This document shows positions 1-8,514 of a stretch of DNA of 64,000 bases, piece by piece. Each line of letters begins with the position of its first letter. The first letter of the stretch is position 1. This stretch comes from an uncultured Acidobacteriia bacterium. Lineage in GTDB: Bacteria > Acidobacteriota > Terriglobia > Bryobacterales > Bryobacteraceae. The notes below the pieces were generated by a model, which saw only the letters and a list, made by a program, of their open reading frames with translations, made no database searches and was not told where the DNA came from. The stretch spans positions 1 through 64,000 of the forward strand of contig CAITIX010000006.1 in the NCBI GenBank assembly GCA_903892565.1. Reading direction: 5' to 3'. Made by a program: the position numbers and the translations under genes.

Positions 1-1
1 C

Positions 2-1279
2 GGCGCGCCGCTTGCCGCAGGACAGCAGGACGTCCCGTGGCCCTGCAATAAAGAAAAGCACATCGTGCATTTCCCGGAAACGCGCGAGATTTGGTCCTAC
101 GGTTCAGGCTACGGCGGCAACGCGCTGCTGGGCAAAAAATGCTTCGCGCTGCGCATCGCCTCCAACATGGCGCGCGATGAAGGCTGGATGGCGGAGCACA
201 TGTTGATCCTCGGCGTGGAAAATCCCGAGGGCGAAAAGACGTACGTCGCGGCGGCGTTCCCCAGCGCGTGCGGCAAGACGAACTTCGCGATGCTGATTCC
301 TCCCGCTGGATTCGACGGCTGGAAAATCTGGACCGTCGGCGACGACATCGCCTGGATTAAGCCCGATGCCAACGGCCGCCTGCGCGCCATCAATCCCGAA
401 GCCGGATTCTTCGGCGTTGCGCCCGGAACTTCCGTGAAGACGAATCCCAACGCGATGAAGACGCTCTCGCGCAATTCGATCTTTACCAACGTCGCGCTCA
501 CGCCTGAAGGCGGAGTGTGGTGGGAAGGCATGACGGACGAACCGCCTGCCGAATGCACCGATTGGCAGGGCAAGCGCTGGACTCCGCAAATCGCCAAGGA
601 AACCGGCGCCAAGGCCGCGCATCCCAACGCGCGCTTTACGTCGCCTGCATCGCAATGCCCCACGATCGACCCCGCGTGGGAGAATCCCGATGGCGTGCCG
701 ATCAGCGCGTTCATTTTCGGCGGACGCCGCCCCACCACGATGCCTCTCGTCTATCAGGCATTCAACTGGAGCGCCGGTGTGTACATCGGAGCCACGATGG
801 GTTCGGAAACCACGGCCGCTGCGGCTGGCGCGGTTGGTAAAGTCCGCCGCGATCCCATGGCCATGCTGCCTTTCGCGGGCTATCACATGGGCGATTATTT
901 CCGTCACTGGATCAAGATGCAGCGCAGCTTGACCGAAACTCCGCGCATCTTCCACGTGAATTGGTTCCGCAAGGACGCGCAAGGCAATTTTATTTGGCCC
1001 GGCTATAGCGAAAACATGCGCGTGCTGAAGTGGATCGTGGATCGTGCCCATGGCCGTGCCTTGGGTCGCGAAACGCCCATCGGCTGGATGCCTCGCTATG
1101 AGGACATGCACTGGAAGGGTATGGACTTCTCGAAGGAGCAGTTCGACGAGCTCCAGAAGTTCGACAACGCCGCCTGGCGCCAGGAAGTGCTCGGCCATGA
1201 GGAATTATTCCTCGACCTGCACGATCACCTGCCGCCGGAAATGATCTACGAGCGCGAATTGCTCATCTGCCGGATCTAG
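2..1279 (+). CDS. pckG: Phosphoenolpyruvate carboxykinase (GTP), 5' partial
   Basis: Gluconeogenic enzyme that interconverts oxaloacetate and PEP using GTP/GDP in the cytoplasm. The reading frame is open from base 2, so the listed ATG at 65 is internal and the N-terminus lies outside the window; 425 residues remain of a family usually near 600. Seen in the sequence: the GTP-PEPCK substrate region [15 protein letters not shown], the Cys-containing P-loop FPSACGKTN and the metal-binding GDDIAW. The ATP-type enzyme lacks this Cys-containing loop, so the GTP type is confident. A perfect hairpin terminator follows 22 bases after the stop, so this gene probably ends its transcript. Confidence 0.97.
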   Translation, partial: GAPLAAGQQDVPWPCNKEKHIVHFPETREIWSYGSGYGGNALLGKKCFALRIASNMARDEGWMAEHMLILGVENPEGEKTYVAAAFPSACGKTNFAMLIPPAGFDGWKIWTVGDDIAWIKPDANGRLRAINPEAGFFGVAPGTSVKTNPNAMKTLSRNSIFTNVALTPEGGVWWEGMTDEPPAECTDWQGKRWTPQIAKETGAKAAHPNARFTSPASQCPTIDPAWENPDGVPISAFIFGGRRPTTMPLVYQAFNWSAGVYIGATMGSETTAAAAGAVGKVRRDPMAMLPFAGYHMGDYFRHWIKMQRSLTETPRIFHVNWFRKDAQGNFIWPGYSENMRVLKWIVDRAHGRALGRETPIGWMPRYEDMHWKGMDFSKEQFDELQKFDNAAWRQEVLGHEELFLDLHDHLPPEMIYERELLICRI

Positions 1280-1300
1280 TTTCGGCTGCGTGAAACTCAC

Positions 1301-1334
1301 AGAGCCCCATGCGCGAGCGTGGGGCTCTTCTTGC
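1301..1334 (+). terminator. Rho-independent-like terminator after pckG
   Basis: Perfect 9-bp stem AGAGCCCCA / TGGGGCTCT with a 10-base loop, followed by TCTT. It begins 22 bases after the pckG stop codon. The T tract is short, so termination may be partial. Confidence 0.7.
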
Positions 1335-1403
1335 GAATGCAGGTCTTCGCCCAACGGCTCTTCACCCTTCTGCATCGCCCCGCATGTTAAAATTTCTTTA
1401 TCA

Positions 1404-2786
1404 ATGCACAAAGTATGTGCGCTTGCGTGCGTGTTCGCTGCCCTGGGGTTGGCCGAGGATAATTTATCCCTGGCGGACCGCGCCCATCAATATCTCATCG
1501 ATCTGGTTCGCCTGGATTCTTCCAATCCTCCGGGCAACGAAACTCGTGTTGCCGAATACCTGAAACAGGTTGCCGATTCTCAAGGCATCCCGGCCGAGCT
1601 TGTGGGAGCCGAGCCGCGCCGCATGAACTTCATCGCGCGCTTGAAGGGCAACGGCAAGAATCGGCCTTTATTATTGATGGCGCACTCCGACGTCGCGCCC
1701 GTCGACCGCGCGCAGTGGACCGTGGATCCTTTCTCTGCGGAACTGCGCAATGGCCTCATTTACGGCCGCGGCACATGGGACGACAAATCCCTCTTGGCCG
1801 CCGAACTCGCGGTGATGGTGGAGATCAAGCGCCGGAACATCAAACTGAACCGCGATATCATTCTCCTCTCGGAAGTGGACCAGGAAGAAGGCGCTGGAGG
1901 AATCCAGTGGCTTCTCCAGCACGTCCCGCAGAAGATTGACGCCGAATTCGCGCTCAATGAAGGCGGTTCGATTCTCGAGACCAAGGAAGGTCCCAAGATC
2001 TTTCAAATTCAGACTGCGGAGAAAATTCCCGTGCGGATCTTGCTGAATGCCAAGGGCACCGCAGGACATGCCGCAGTGCCGCGCGACGATAATCCGATCG
2101 TCAGGCTTTCGCGCGCGGTCGTGAAAGTGACGGATACCGAGCAGCCGGCGCGTTTGAATCCCGTCGCGCGCCGCTATTTCCACGAGATCGCAAAGCTATC
2201 CGAATATGCTTGGCTCACGCCGCTTCTGCCAAGGCTTGAAAATCCAGCGACCATCCAGGCCGCCGCCGCCCAAATCCGCATGCGCGATCCGGAGCTCGAC
2301 TCGTTCCTGCGCACCACCGTCTCTCCCACCATCACGCGCGCTGGGACCAAGATTAACGTCATTCCGAACGCCGCCGAAGCGCAGTTGGACGTCCGCCGCT
2401 TGCCGATCGAAACTCGCGACGAAGTTCTCGAACGCATCCGTCAAATCGTCAACGATCCTGCCGTCGATGTGAGCTTCGCTCCCGGTGCTTTGGCGCCAGG
2501 CGCGGAACCTAGCTCCACCACCACCACTCTTTACCGCGCCCTGGAGCACGCCATCTCCCACGTCTTCCCGCGCGATGTAGTGGCTCCCTATATTGCCCGC
2601 GCCGCGACCGATAGTCCCTTCCTCCGCGTTCGTGGCATTCCCGTCTACGGCGTCCCTATTTTCACCCGCGAATCCGAGGAAAGCCGCTCTCACGGTAACG
2701 ACGAGCACATCTCCGCGAAGAACATCGAAGATGGGGCGGAGCTGCTGTGGCAAATGGTCCTCGAAGGCGCCGGACCCGCTCTCTAA
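1404..2786 (+). CDS. M20 family metallopeptidase (exported)
   Basis: Zinc-dependent exopeptidase or deacylase of the ArgE/DapE/carboxypeptidase G2 superfamily, 460 aa from the chosen ATG. The track ORF starts 114 bases earlier, inside the pckG terminator hairpin; the ATG at 1404 gives a short hydrophobic signal-like N-terminus (ALACVFAALGLA). Metal and catalytic motifs appear in order: MAHSDVAPVD near residue 94, GRGTWDDKS near 125, DQEEGAGG near 160 and a C-terminal SHGNDEH. The dimerisation domain sits between them. The substrate cannot be told from sequence. Peptide scavenging in the periplasm is likely if the signal is real. Confidence 0.88.
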   Translation: MHKVCALACVFAALGLAEDNLSLADRAHQYLIDLVRLDSSNPPGNETRVAEYLKQVADSQGIPAELVGAEPRRMNFIARLKGNGKNRPLLLMAHSDVAPVDRAQWTVDPFSAELRNGLIYGRGTWDDKSLLAAELAVMVEIKRRNIKLNRDIILLSEVDQEEGAGGIQWLLQHVPQKIDAEFALNEGGSILETKEGPKIFQIQTAEKIPVRILLNAKGTAGHAAVPRDDNPIVRLSRAVVKVTDTEQPARLNPVARRYFHEIAKLSEYAWLTPLLPRLENPATIQAAAAQIRMRDPELDSFLRTTVSPTITRAGTKINVIPNAAEAQLDVRRLPIETRDEVLERIRQIVNDPAVDVSFAPGALAPGAEPSSTTTTLYRALEHAISHVFPRDVVAPYIARAATDSPFLRVRGIPVYGVPIFTRESEESRSHGNDEHISAKNIEDGAELLWQMVLEGAGPAL

Positions 2787-2918
2787 CCGGCCCCGCCCTC
2801 TAAATCGTCCCGACGATCTGGACTGCACGCTCCGGCCACTTTCGGCGTCTAACTATCTGAAGGGCTACCCAAAGGTCGTGGTGTCCTTATTGGTTTCAAT
2901 CAGTTACCGCTTTCTGAC

Positions 2919-4133
2919 ATGGCCGAGTGGACGCTAAAATACGCCGACGCACGCGGGGAAATCCACCAACAGGTGGCCGAGGCGAATTCCGAGGGCGAAC
3001 TGAGGGATCGCTACACCCAGCAGGGTTACTTGGTCTATGCCGTCAAACCCCGTTCGGAAATCGCGGCCATCACCACCGGGTTCCGGCCCTCCGGACGGAA
3101 GCTGAACCTCGAAACCTTCCTCATCTTCAATCACCAATTCGTGACACTGATTCGTGCCGGGCTTCCGATTCCCAAGGCACTCGATCTGCTGGCCGATCGC
3201 CTCACGGATCCGAAACTTGCGCCGTATATCCGCGGCGTCCGCGACGAGGTCCGGAACGGGGCGTTGCTTTCGGAAGCCTTCGCGCGCCAGCATATCTTTC
3301 CACCCATCTATGTGACCAGCGTGCTGGCCGGGGAACGCAGCGGCGCGCTTGCCGACGTGATTGAGCGTTTCAACGCTTATCAGAAGCTCACGCTATCGGT
3401 CCGCAAGAAGCTGATGGTCGCGCTACGGTATCCGGCGTTGCTGGTTGTGATGGTCGTTGGGTTAATCACGTTGTTGATCACCTATGTGGTTCCGAACTTC
3501 GCCGAACTGTACTCCAGTATGAATGCGCAATTACCCGGACCCACGCTGTTCCTCATCGCGCTGGGAACCACGGCTCGCGGCTACGTGCTGTTCGTGATCG
3601 CAGCACTCGTCGTCGGAGCCTTCGCCTTTCGCGCCTGGTATCGCACGGCGCCTGGAAAAGAAGCGGTGGATCGCGTCATTCTGAAAATTCCCATCGCTGG
3701 CGAAGTGTGGCTCAAGTACGAAATCGCGCAGCTATCGCGCGTATTGAGCACGTTGCTTGTCGGTGGCATTCCCTTGATGCAAGCTCTTGTGACTTCGGCG
3801 GATTCACTAGGTACGCAAGTCATCAAGAAGGATCTCGACAAGGCCGCAAAGCTGGTGCGTGAGGGGCAATCTCTCTCGGGCTCGCTGCGCGCCACCGGCG
3901 TGTTTCCCGGGCTCGCGATTGACATGATCGAAGTCGGCGAATCCACCGGTGCGTTGCCCAGCATGCTCGGCAGCGTCGCCGAATTTTACGAGGACGACGT
4001 TGCGAATAGCGTCGCTTCGGCGCTCACTCTAATCGAGCCCGTCATCATGATCTTCATGGGCGTGTTCGTGGCCTATATCTTAATCTCGTTGTACCTGCCG
4101 ATCTTCTCGCTGGCGGATACCATTCGGCAATAA
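2919..4133 (+). CDS. gspF: Type II secretion / type IV pilus inner-membrane platform protein (GspF/PilC)
   Basis: Polytopic inner-membrane platform that couples the assembly ATPase to pseudopilin polymerisation. The 404 aa match the family length. Two T2SSF domains (about residues 65-190 and 270-400) are each followed by hydrophobic segments, including VVMVVGLITLLITYVV and IMIFMGVFVAYILISL. The typical GspF N-terminal region is present (start MAEWTLKYADARG). First gene of a seven-gene operon; its stop lies 2 bases before the GspE ATG, indicating translational coupling. The 130 bases upstream show no promoter I would defend. Confidence 0.93.
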   Translation: MAEWTLKYADARGEIHQQVAEANSEGELRDRYTQQGYLVYAVKPRSEIAAITTGFRPSGRKLNLETFLIFNHQFVTLIRAGLPIPKALDLLADRLTDPKLAPYIRGVRDEVRNGALLSEAFARQHIFPPIYVTSVLAGERSGALADVIERFNAYQKLTLSVRKKLMVALRYPALLVVMVVGLITLLITYVVPNFAELYSSMNAQLPGPTLFLIALGTTARGYVLFVIAALVVGAFAFRAWYRTAPGKEAVDRVILKIPIAGEVWLKYEIAQLSRVLSTLLVGGIPLMQALVTSADSLGTQVIKKDLDKAAKLVREGQSLSGSLRATGVFPGLAIDMIEVGESTGALPSMLGSVAEFYEDDVANSVASALTLIEPVIMIFMGVFVAYILISLYLPIFSLADTIRQ

Positions 4134-4135
4134 CT

Positions 4136-5755
4136 ATGGCGACGGAACCCATTCTCCCCAAAGATCCCTCCCAGGAAATAGCGCAAGCCCGCGCGCTCGC
4201 CAAGCGCTATTTCCACGACTTTGTGGATCTCAAGGAAGAACGCATCGATCACGATCTCTTCCACTCCGTCCCCGTGGACTTGATGTTCCGTTACAACTTC
4301 GTGCCCATGCACGCGGAAAACGGGTCGATGGAAATTGCCCTCGCCGATCCGCGCAACCTCAGCCTGATCGACGAGCTCGCAGTGTTGCTCAACAAAAAGC
4401 TACGCGTAAGGGTTGCCACGCTGTCGCAGATCTCCGATCTTCTGAAGAAGACCGAGCAATCGCAGCGCGTGCTGGAAGAAGTCACCGAAGGTTTCACGCT
4501 CGACGTCATCAGCGAAGACAACGCCGACGAGACTCTTTCCATCGATCGCCTCGCTGCAGGCGATTCCGATATCGCGCCGGTCATCAAGCTGGTCGATACG
4601 ACCATCTTCAATGCGCTCGAACGGCGCGCCAGCGACATCCACATCGAAACGCGCGATCAGGAAGTCGCCATCAAGTATCGTATTGACGGTGTGTTGCATT
4701 ACGCCATGCCACCGATCTCCAAGGACTGGCACTCCACCATCATTTCGCGCATCAAGGTCATGTCCGAGCTCGACATCGCCGAGCGCCGCGTCCCGCAGGA
4801 CGGCCGTTTCCGCGTGCGCTACAAAACGCGTCTCATCGACTTCCGCGTGTCGATCATGCCGACGATTCATGGCGAGGACGCAGTGCTCCGCGTGCTCGAC
4901 AAAGAATCCATGAGTGAGAAGTTCGCGCAGCTTTCGCTCGAAGTTGTGGGCTTTTCGGATGCGGATCTGGTCAAATTCCGGCGCTACATCAAAGAGCCGT
5001 ACGGCATGGTGCTGGTCACGGGACCCACGGGCTCCGGTAAAACGACGACACTCTACGCCGCAGTTAGCGAAATCAAGAACGATGAGGACAAGATCGTCAC
5101 CATCGAAGATCCCGTCGAATACCAGCTGAAAGGCATCACGCAAATTCCGGTGAACGAAAAGAAAGGCCTGACGTTTGCGCGCGGCCTGCGCTCCATTTTG
5201 CGTCACGATCCCGACAAAATCATGGTCGGCGAAATTCGCGATCAGGAGACGGCGCAAATCGCGATCAACGCCGCGCTCACCGGCCACCTGGTGTTCACCA
5301 CCGTTCACGCCAACAACGTTCTCGATGTGCTCGGGCGATTTCTCAATATGGGCGTCGAGCCTTACAACTTCGTCTCGGCGCTGAATTGTATTTTGGCGCA
5401 GAGGCTGGTGCGCGTGATTTGCGACCATTGCAAGAAGCCGGTGAGTTATCCGGATTCGTATTTAGTCGAAAGCGGTCTCGATCCTGCGTTATGGCGAGAT
5501 GTTCCATTCTACGAAGGCGCCGGTTGTTTCGAATGCGGCGGCACGGGTTTCCGTGGCCGTAGCGCGATCCACGAACTGCTGGATCTATCCGAGCGTATCC
5601 GTGAAATGATCTTGAGCCGCCGGCCCGCGTCGGAAATCCGGCGCGCCGCACGCGAAGAAGGAATGACCTTTCTGCGGGAGTCGGCGCTGGCGAAGGCGCG
5701 CGAGGGAATCACCACGTTGCGAGAGATCAACAAGACCACGTTTATTGAGAGCTGA
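4136..5755 (+). CDS. gspE: Type II secretion / type IV pilus assembly ATPase (GspE/PilB)
   Basis: Cytoplasmic hexameric ATPase powering pseudopilus or pilus extension, 539 aa. An N-terminal GspE-N domain (about 40-150) precedes the RecA-like core. Visible motifs: Walker A GPTGSGKTTT near residue 295, Asp box TIEDPVEYQ, Walker B region DPDKIMVGEIRD, His box TGHLVFTTVHAN, and the tetracysteine zinc site CDHC...CFEC near 428-466, which is diagnostic of GspE/PilB rather than the retraction ATPase PilT. It directly follows gspF and is followed 6 bases later by the PilM-like gene. Confidence 0.95.
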   Translation: MATEPILPKDPSQEIAQARALAKRYFHDFVDLKEERIDHDLFHSVPVDLMFRYNFVPMHAENGSMEIALADPRNLSLIDELAVLLNKKLRVRVATLSQISDLLKKTEQSQRVLEEVTEGFTLDVISEDNADETLSIDRLAAGDSDIAPVIKLVDTTIFNALERRASDIHIETRDQEVAIKYRIDGVLHYAMPPISKDWHSTIISRIKVMSELDIAERRVPQDGRFRVRYKTRLIDFRVSIMPTIHGEDAVLRVLDKESMSEKFAQLSLEVVGFSDADLVKFRRYIKEPYGMVLVTGPTGSGKTTTLYAAVSEIKNDEDKIVTIEDPVEYQLKGITQIPVNEKKGLTFARGLRSILRHDPDKIMVGEIRDQETAQIAINAALTGHLVFTTVHANNVLDVLGRFLNMGVEPYNFVSALNCILAQRLVRVICDHCKKPVSYPDSYLVESGLDPALWRDVPFYEGAGCFECGGTGFRGRSAIHELLDLSERIREMILSRRPASEIRRAAREEGMTFLRESALAKAREGITTLREINKTTFIES

Positions 5756-5761
5756 TATCCA

Positions 5762-6634
5762 GTGTCCCTTCTTCATAGTCTCGAAAATCTTTTGAAAGAG
5801 CCGCCGCCGAGTTACGCTTTTGAACTCTCCGAGGCGGGCATCGCGTATTCGCGGCCTTCCGCCGGCAAAGATTTCGAAACCGGATTTGCTCCTTTCGATC
5901 CAGGTACGCTCGTCACATCGCCCACGGAAGACAACGTGCGTAGAGCGGATGTGATTGCCGCACAAATCGCGCGCATCTCGCCGTTGCAAGACGTAAAGAA
6001 ACGGCGCCCCGCGGCTCTTATTCTTCCCGATTACGCAGCCCGTGTCAGTGTTTTGGATTTCGATTCACTCCCCGACAAGCCGGACGAGCAACTGGCGTTG
6101 GTGCGGTTTCGTTTGAAGAAAACACTACCGTTCGATATCGATTCGGCCGCCCTGAGCTACTTCGTTCAGCCCAGCGCGGATCCCAAGCGCAAAGAAGTGG
6201 TCGCGGTGAGCGTCGCGCTCGAAATCATCGCCCGCTATGAAGCGCTTTTCCGCGCGGCGGCATTCCATCCCGGCACCGTCACCACCTCGGGACTCGCGGC
6301 ATTGAATCTCTATCGTGGCGAAGGGCCAACGGTGATCGCCAAGCTCGAAGGCCGCGTGCTCACGGTCATGGCTCTCGTCGAGGGATCTCTGAAATTGTTC
6401 CGCTGTGTCGAAATGGAAGATGCAACGGAAGAAGACGTCCTTGGCGTGCTGCAGCCCACCTTCGCGTATATGGAAGATGAGTTCGCGTCACCGAATAGCC
6501 GCTTGGTGTTGTGTGGATTTCCGGCAGGCGCTCTGGCCGGTTGGCGGGAGTCCGAGACCATGAGCGGGCGCTTCGGTGCACCCGGGCCCTTTAACGCCGG
6601 CCTGCTGGGCTATCTGGAAGGAGTGCGCAATTGA
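5762..6634 (+). CDS. pilM: PilM/GspL-cytoplasmic-domain-like protein
   Basis: Actin-like-fold cytoplasmic component that binds the N-terminal tail of a PilN-like partner in type IV pilus systems, or forms the cytoplasmic half of GspL in type II secretion. 290 aa with no signal peptide or membrane segment. GTG start 7 bases after gspE; the stop overlaps the TTG start of the next gene by 4 bases. The assignment rests on position between the ATPase and PilN/PilO-like genes, on size, and on features such as AALILPDYAARVSVLDF and RFRLKKTLPFD that match PilM-type proteins. The sequence is divergent, so family membership is likely but not certain. Confidence 0.72.
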   Translation: MSLLHSLENLLKEPPPSYAFELSEAGIAYSRPSAGKDFETGFAPFDPGTLVTSPTEDNVRRADVIAAQIARISPLQDVKKRRPAALILPDYAARVSVLDFDSLPDKPDEQLALVRFRLKKTLPFDIDSAALSYFVQPSADPKRKEVVAVSVALEIIARYEALFRAAAFHPGTVTTSGLAALNLYRGEGPTVIAKLEGRVLTVMALVEGSLKLFRCVEMEDATEEDVLGVLQPTFAYMEDEFASPNSRLVLCGFPAGALAGWRESETMSGRFGAPGPFNAGLLGYLEGVRN

Positions 6635-7206
6635 GCGTTCGCATTCCCGTCAATCTCGCGAGTGAGCCCTTTCGTGGCGATCGGCCTCTGGTGGTCGTCT
6701 CCGCCGCGTGTTCCGTATTGCTCGCGTTGTTGCTCGGAACACTCAGCTATCTGATCATCGCGGAGCGCAGTCGCGCGGCGGATGCCCGTGTCGCCGTGGA
6801 ACGCTTGTCTGCCGATGTTCGCAATATGGCCACCCAGCAGGCCAAGCTCGACGGCGTGTTGCGGCAGCCCGACAATGCCTCTGTTCTGGAACGCAGCGTG
6901 TTGTTGAATACGTTAGTGGATCGCAAGTCCGTCAGTTGGACGCGCATCTTTGCGGATCTGGAAAAAGTTCTGCCGCCAAACGTGCGCGTGATTCAAGTGC
7001 GGCTTCCGCAAATCGACGCGCGCAATCAAGTGCTGCTCGATATGGTGATTGGCGCGCAAGGGCCCGGTCCCGTGATTGAATTTCTGCGCAACCTGCAAGC
7101 CTCGCCGCGTTTCGGACCAGCAACGGTCCACAATTCGACGTCGCCCACCGACAACGAACCTCTCTACCGCTACCGCGTGAGTGTGAATTATGCCCAGAAA
7201 CTTTAG
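6631..7206 (+). CDS. pilN: PilN-like membrane assembly protein
   Basis: Bitopic inner-membrane protein, 191 aa. A short cytoplasmic tail contains INLASEPF, resembling the PilN INLLPWR-type element that docks on PilM. It is followed by one transmembrane helix (about residues 20-42), an alpha-helical stretch and a small periplasmic domain (about 85-190) with a ferredoxin-like ring-building pattern. The start is TTG, in a 4-base TTGA overlap with the PilM-like stop. The 3' end overlaps the next gene by 17 bases. Fimbrial assembly family PilN (PF05137) is the best guess. Confidence 0.75.
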   Translation: MSVRIPVNLASEPFRGDRPLVVVSAACSVLLALLLGTLSYLIIAERSRAADARVAVERLSADVRNMATQQAKLDGVLRQPDNASVLERSVLLNTLVDRKSVSWTRIFADLEKVLPPNVRVIQVRLPQIDARNQVLLDMVIGAQGPGPVIEFLRNLQASPRFGPATVHNSTSPTDNEPLYRYRVSVNYAQKL

Positions 7207-7780
7207 CACACGCATGCCGGCGGCAACTCTGTGGCGCATCGTCCTGGGCGTCTTGCTCGCCGCGAATCTCATTGCCGCCGCGCTCGTGATGTATCCTCCG
7301 GGGGGCTCCGCCGATCAGTTGGAACTGGAGCGCTCGAACTTGCAGTTACAGGCCGCCACGCGCCGCGCGCAGCTGGCGCAAACCACGCAGCATGCGGCGT
7401 CGGTGGAAAAAGGACGCACGGAGGGCGATAAGTTCCTGGGCGATTATTTCCTGGCGCGCCGCACGGCATATTCCACGTTGCTCACGGAACTCGTTGCCGC
7501 GGCCGATGCCGCACACATCAAGCCTAAGGAACACGCCTACGCCACCGAACCGATCGAAGGCTCCGATACGCTCAGCATGATGACCATCACGGCGAACTAC
7601 GAAGGGACCTACGCAAACCTCATGCAGTTCGTGCATCAGATCGACGGCTCGCCGCGCATGTTGATTATTGAAGGGCTCAACGCCGCGCCGCAACAAGGTA
7701 GTGGTAATCTCGCGATCAGCATGAAGATCGATGCCTTCGTGCGCGAAGACGGCAGCGGGCTGGAGGCACCTTCGGAATGA
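7190..7780 (+). CDS. pilO: PilO/GspM-like membrane assembly protein
   Basis: Bitopic inner-membrane protein, 196 aa: one N-terminal transmembrane helix (LWRIVLGVLLAANLIAAALV), a coiled-coil segment rich in Leu, Gln and Ala (about 45-80), then a periplasmic ferredoxin-like domain. This is the PilO layout, and the position after PilM- and PilN-like genes agrees. It overlaps the previous gene by 17 bases and the next by 4 (ATGA). Role by family: heterodimer with PilN, forming the alignment complex between ATPase, platform and outer parts. Confidence 0.72.
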   Translation: MPRNFSTRMPAATLWRIVLGVLLAANLIAAALVMYPPGGSADQLELERSNLQLQAATRRAQLAQTTQHAASVEKGRTEGDKFLGDYFLARRTAYSTLLTELVAAADAAHIKPKEHAYATEPIEGSDTLSMMTITANYEGTYANLMQFVHQIDGSPRMLIIEGLNAAPQQGSGNLAISMKIDAFVREDGSGLEAPSE

Positions 7781-8514
7781 AACTCGTTCCCTCCGGTCTC
7801 GGTGCGGAGCCGAAGAAACTCGCCTTCCTCGGCGGGCTTCTCGTCGTGCTCGTCACCGTCTATTTCATGAACCGCACGCCGGATTCAGGCTCCTCTGCCT
7901 CCGTGACGACTTCCCCCGCGGTGCCAGCGTTGAAATCTATGCCTGCGCCCGCGGGTGTCGCAAGCCGCGCGATCGATTCCGTGACGCCTATGCCCTCGCG
8001 ACGTTCGCAGCCTTCGCAACGCAGTTCGGAAACGTCGATTCAGGATTTCAAGCCCACACTGAAACCGGCAGACGGAGCCGATGTCAGCCGTATTGATCCT
8101 ACGCTGCATCTGGAGCAGATCGCAAAGCTTCGGACGCTCGCGCTCGAAGGCGGCGCGCGCAGCATTTTCGATTTCGGTGCAGCTCCGCCTCCGAAGCTCC
8201 CCACGGTTGCACCCATCAAGCCCGTGGCGGTGACGCCTGTGCCAGTGGTGCCCAGTCCCGTAGCTCCGGTGGTCCCGCCGCAACCGGTCGTGATCCCGAT
8301 TCCGCTGAGGTATTACGGATATGTGAATAGCTCGGCGGGTCCTGCGCGGCGCGCGTTTTTCCTCTTGAATGATGATATTTTTGTCGCTGGAGAAAATGAT
8401 GTGGTCGGCGGCCACTACAAAATTCTCCGCATCTCGGCCACTGCGGCGATTGTGGAAGATAGCACCACCAAAAACCAGCAGACCTTGCCGTTGACGGAGG
8501 AACTGCCCGGGTGA
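7777..8514 (+). CDS. GspC/PilP-like periplasmic connector
   Basis: 245 aa with one N-terminal transmembrane helix (LAFLGGLLVVLVTVYFM), a long Pro/Ser/Val-rich linker (about 45-165, e.g. PVVPSPVAPVVPPQPVV) and a small C-terminal beta domain (about 170-245) containing YYGYVNSS and GENDVVGGHYKILRI. That architecture matches GspC homology-region or PilP domains, which contact the secretin in other systems. It starts in an ATGA overlap and ends in a GTGA overlap with the pseudopilin. A connector without any secretin gene nearby is notable. Confidence 0.65.
   Translation: MKLVPSGLGAEPKKLAFLGGLLVVLVTVYFMNRTPDSGSSASVTTSPAVPALKSMPAPAGVASRAIDSVTPMPSRRSQPSQRSSETSIQDFKPTLKPADGADVSRIDPTLHLEQIAKLRTLALEGGARSIFDFGAAPPPKLPTVAPIKPVAVTPVPVVPSPVAPVVPPQPVVIPIPLRYYGYVNSSAGPARRAFFLLNDDIFVAGENDVVGGHYKILRISATAAIVEDSTTKNQQTLPLTEELPG

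Noticed and set aside
104-1198. 364-aa minus-strand ORF opposite pckG
   Set aside because: Shadow of the GC-rich PEPCK frame; no ribosome-binding site and no family motif, while the plus strand has clear PEPCK motifs.
4400-5428. 342-aa minus-strand ORF opposite gspE
   Set aside because: Antisense to the conserved ATPase core; His/Asp/Arg-rich composition typical of a shadow frame.
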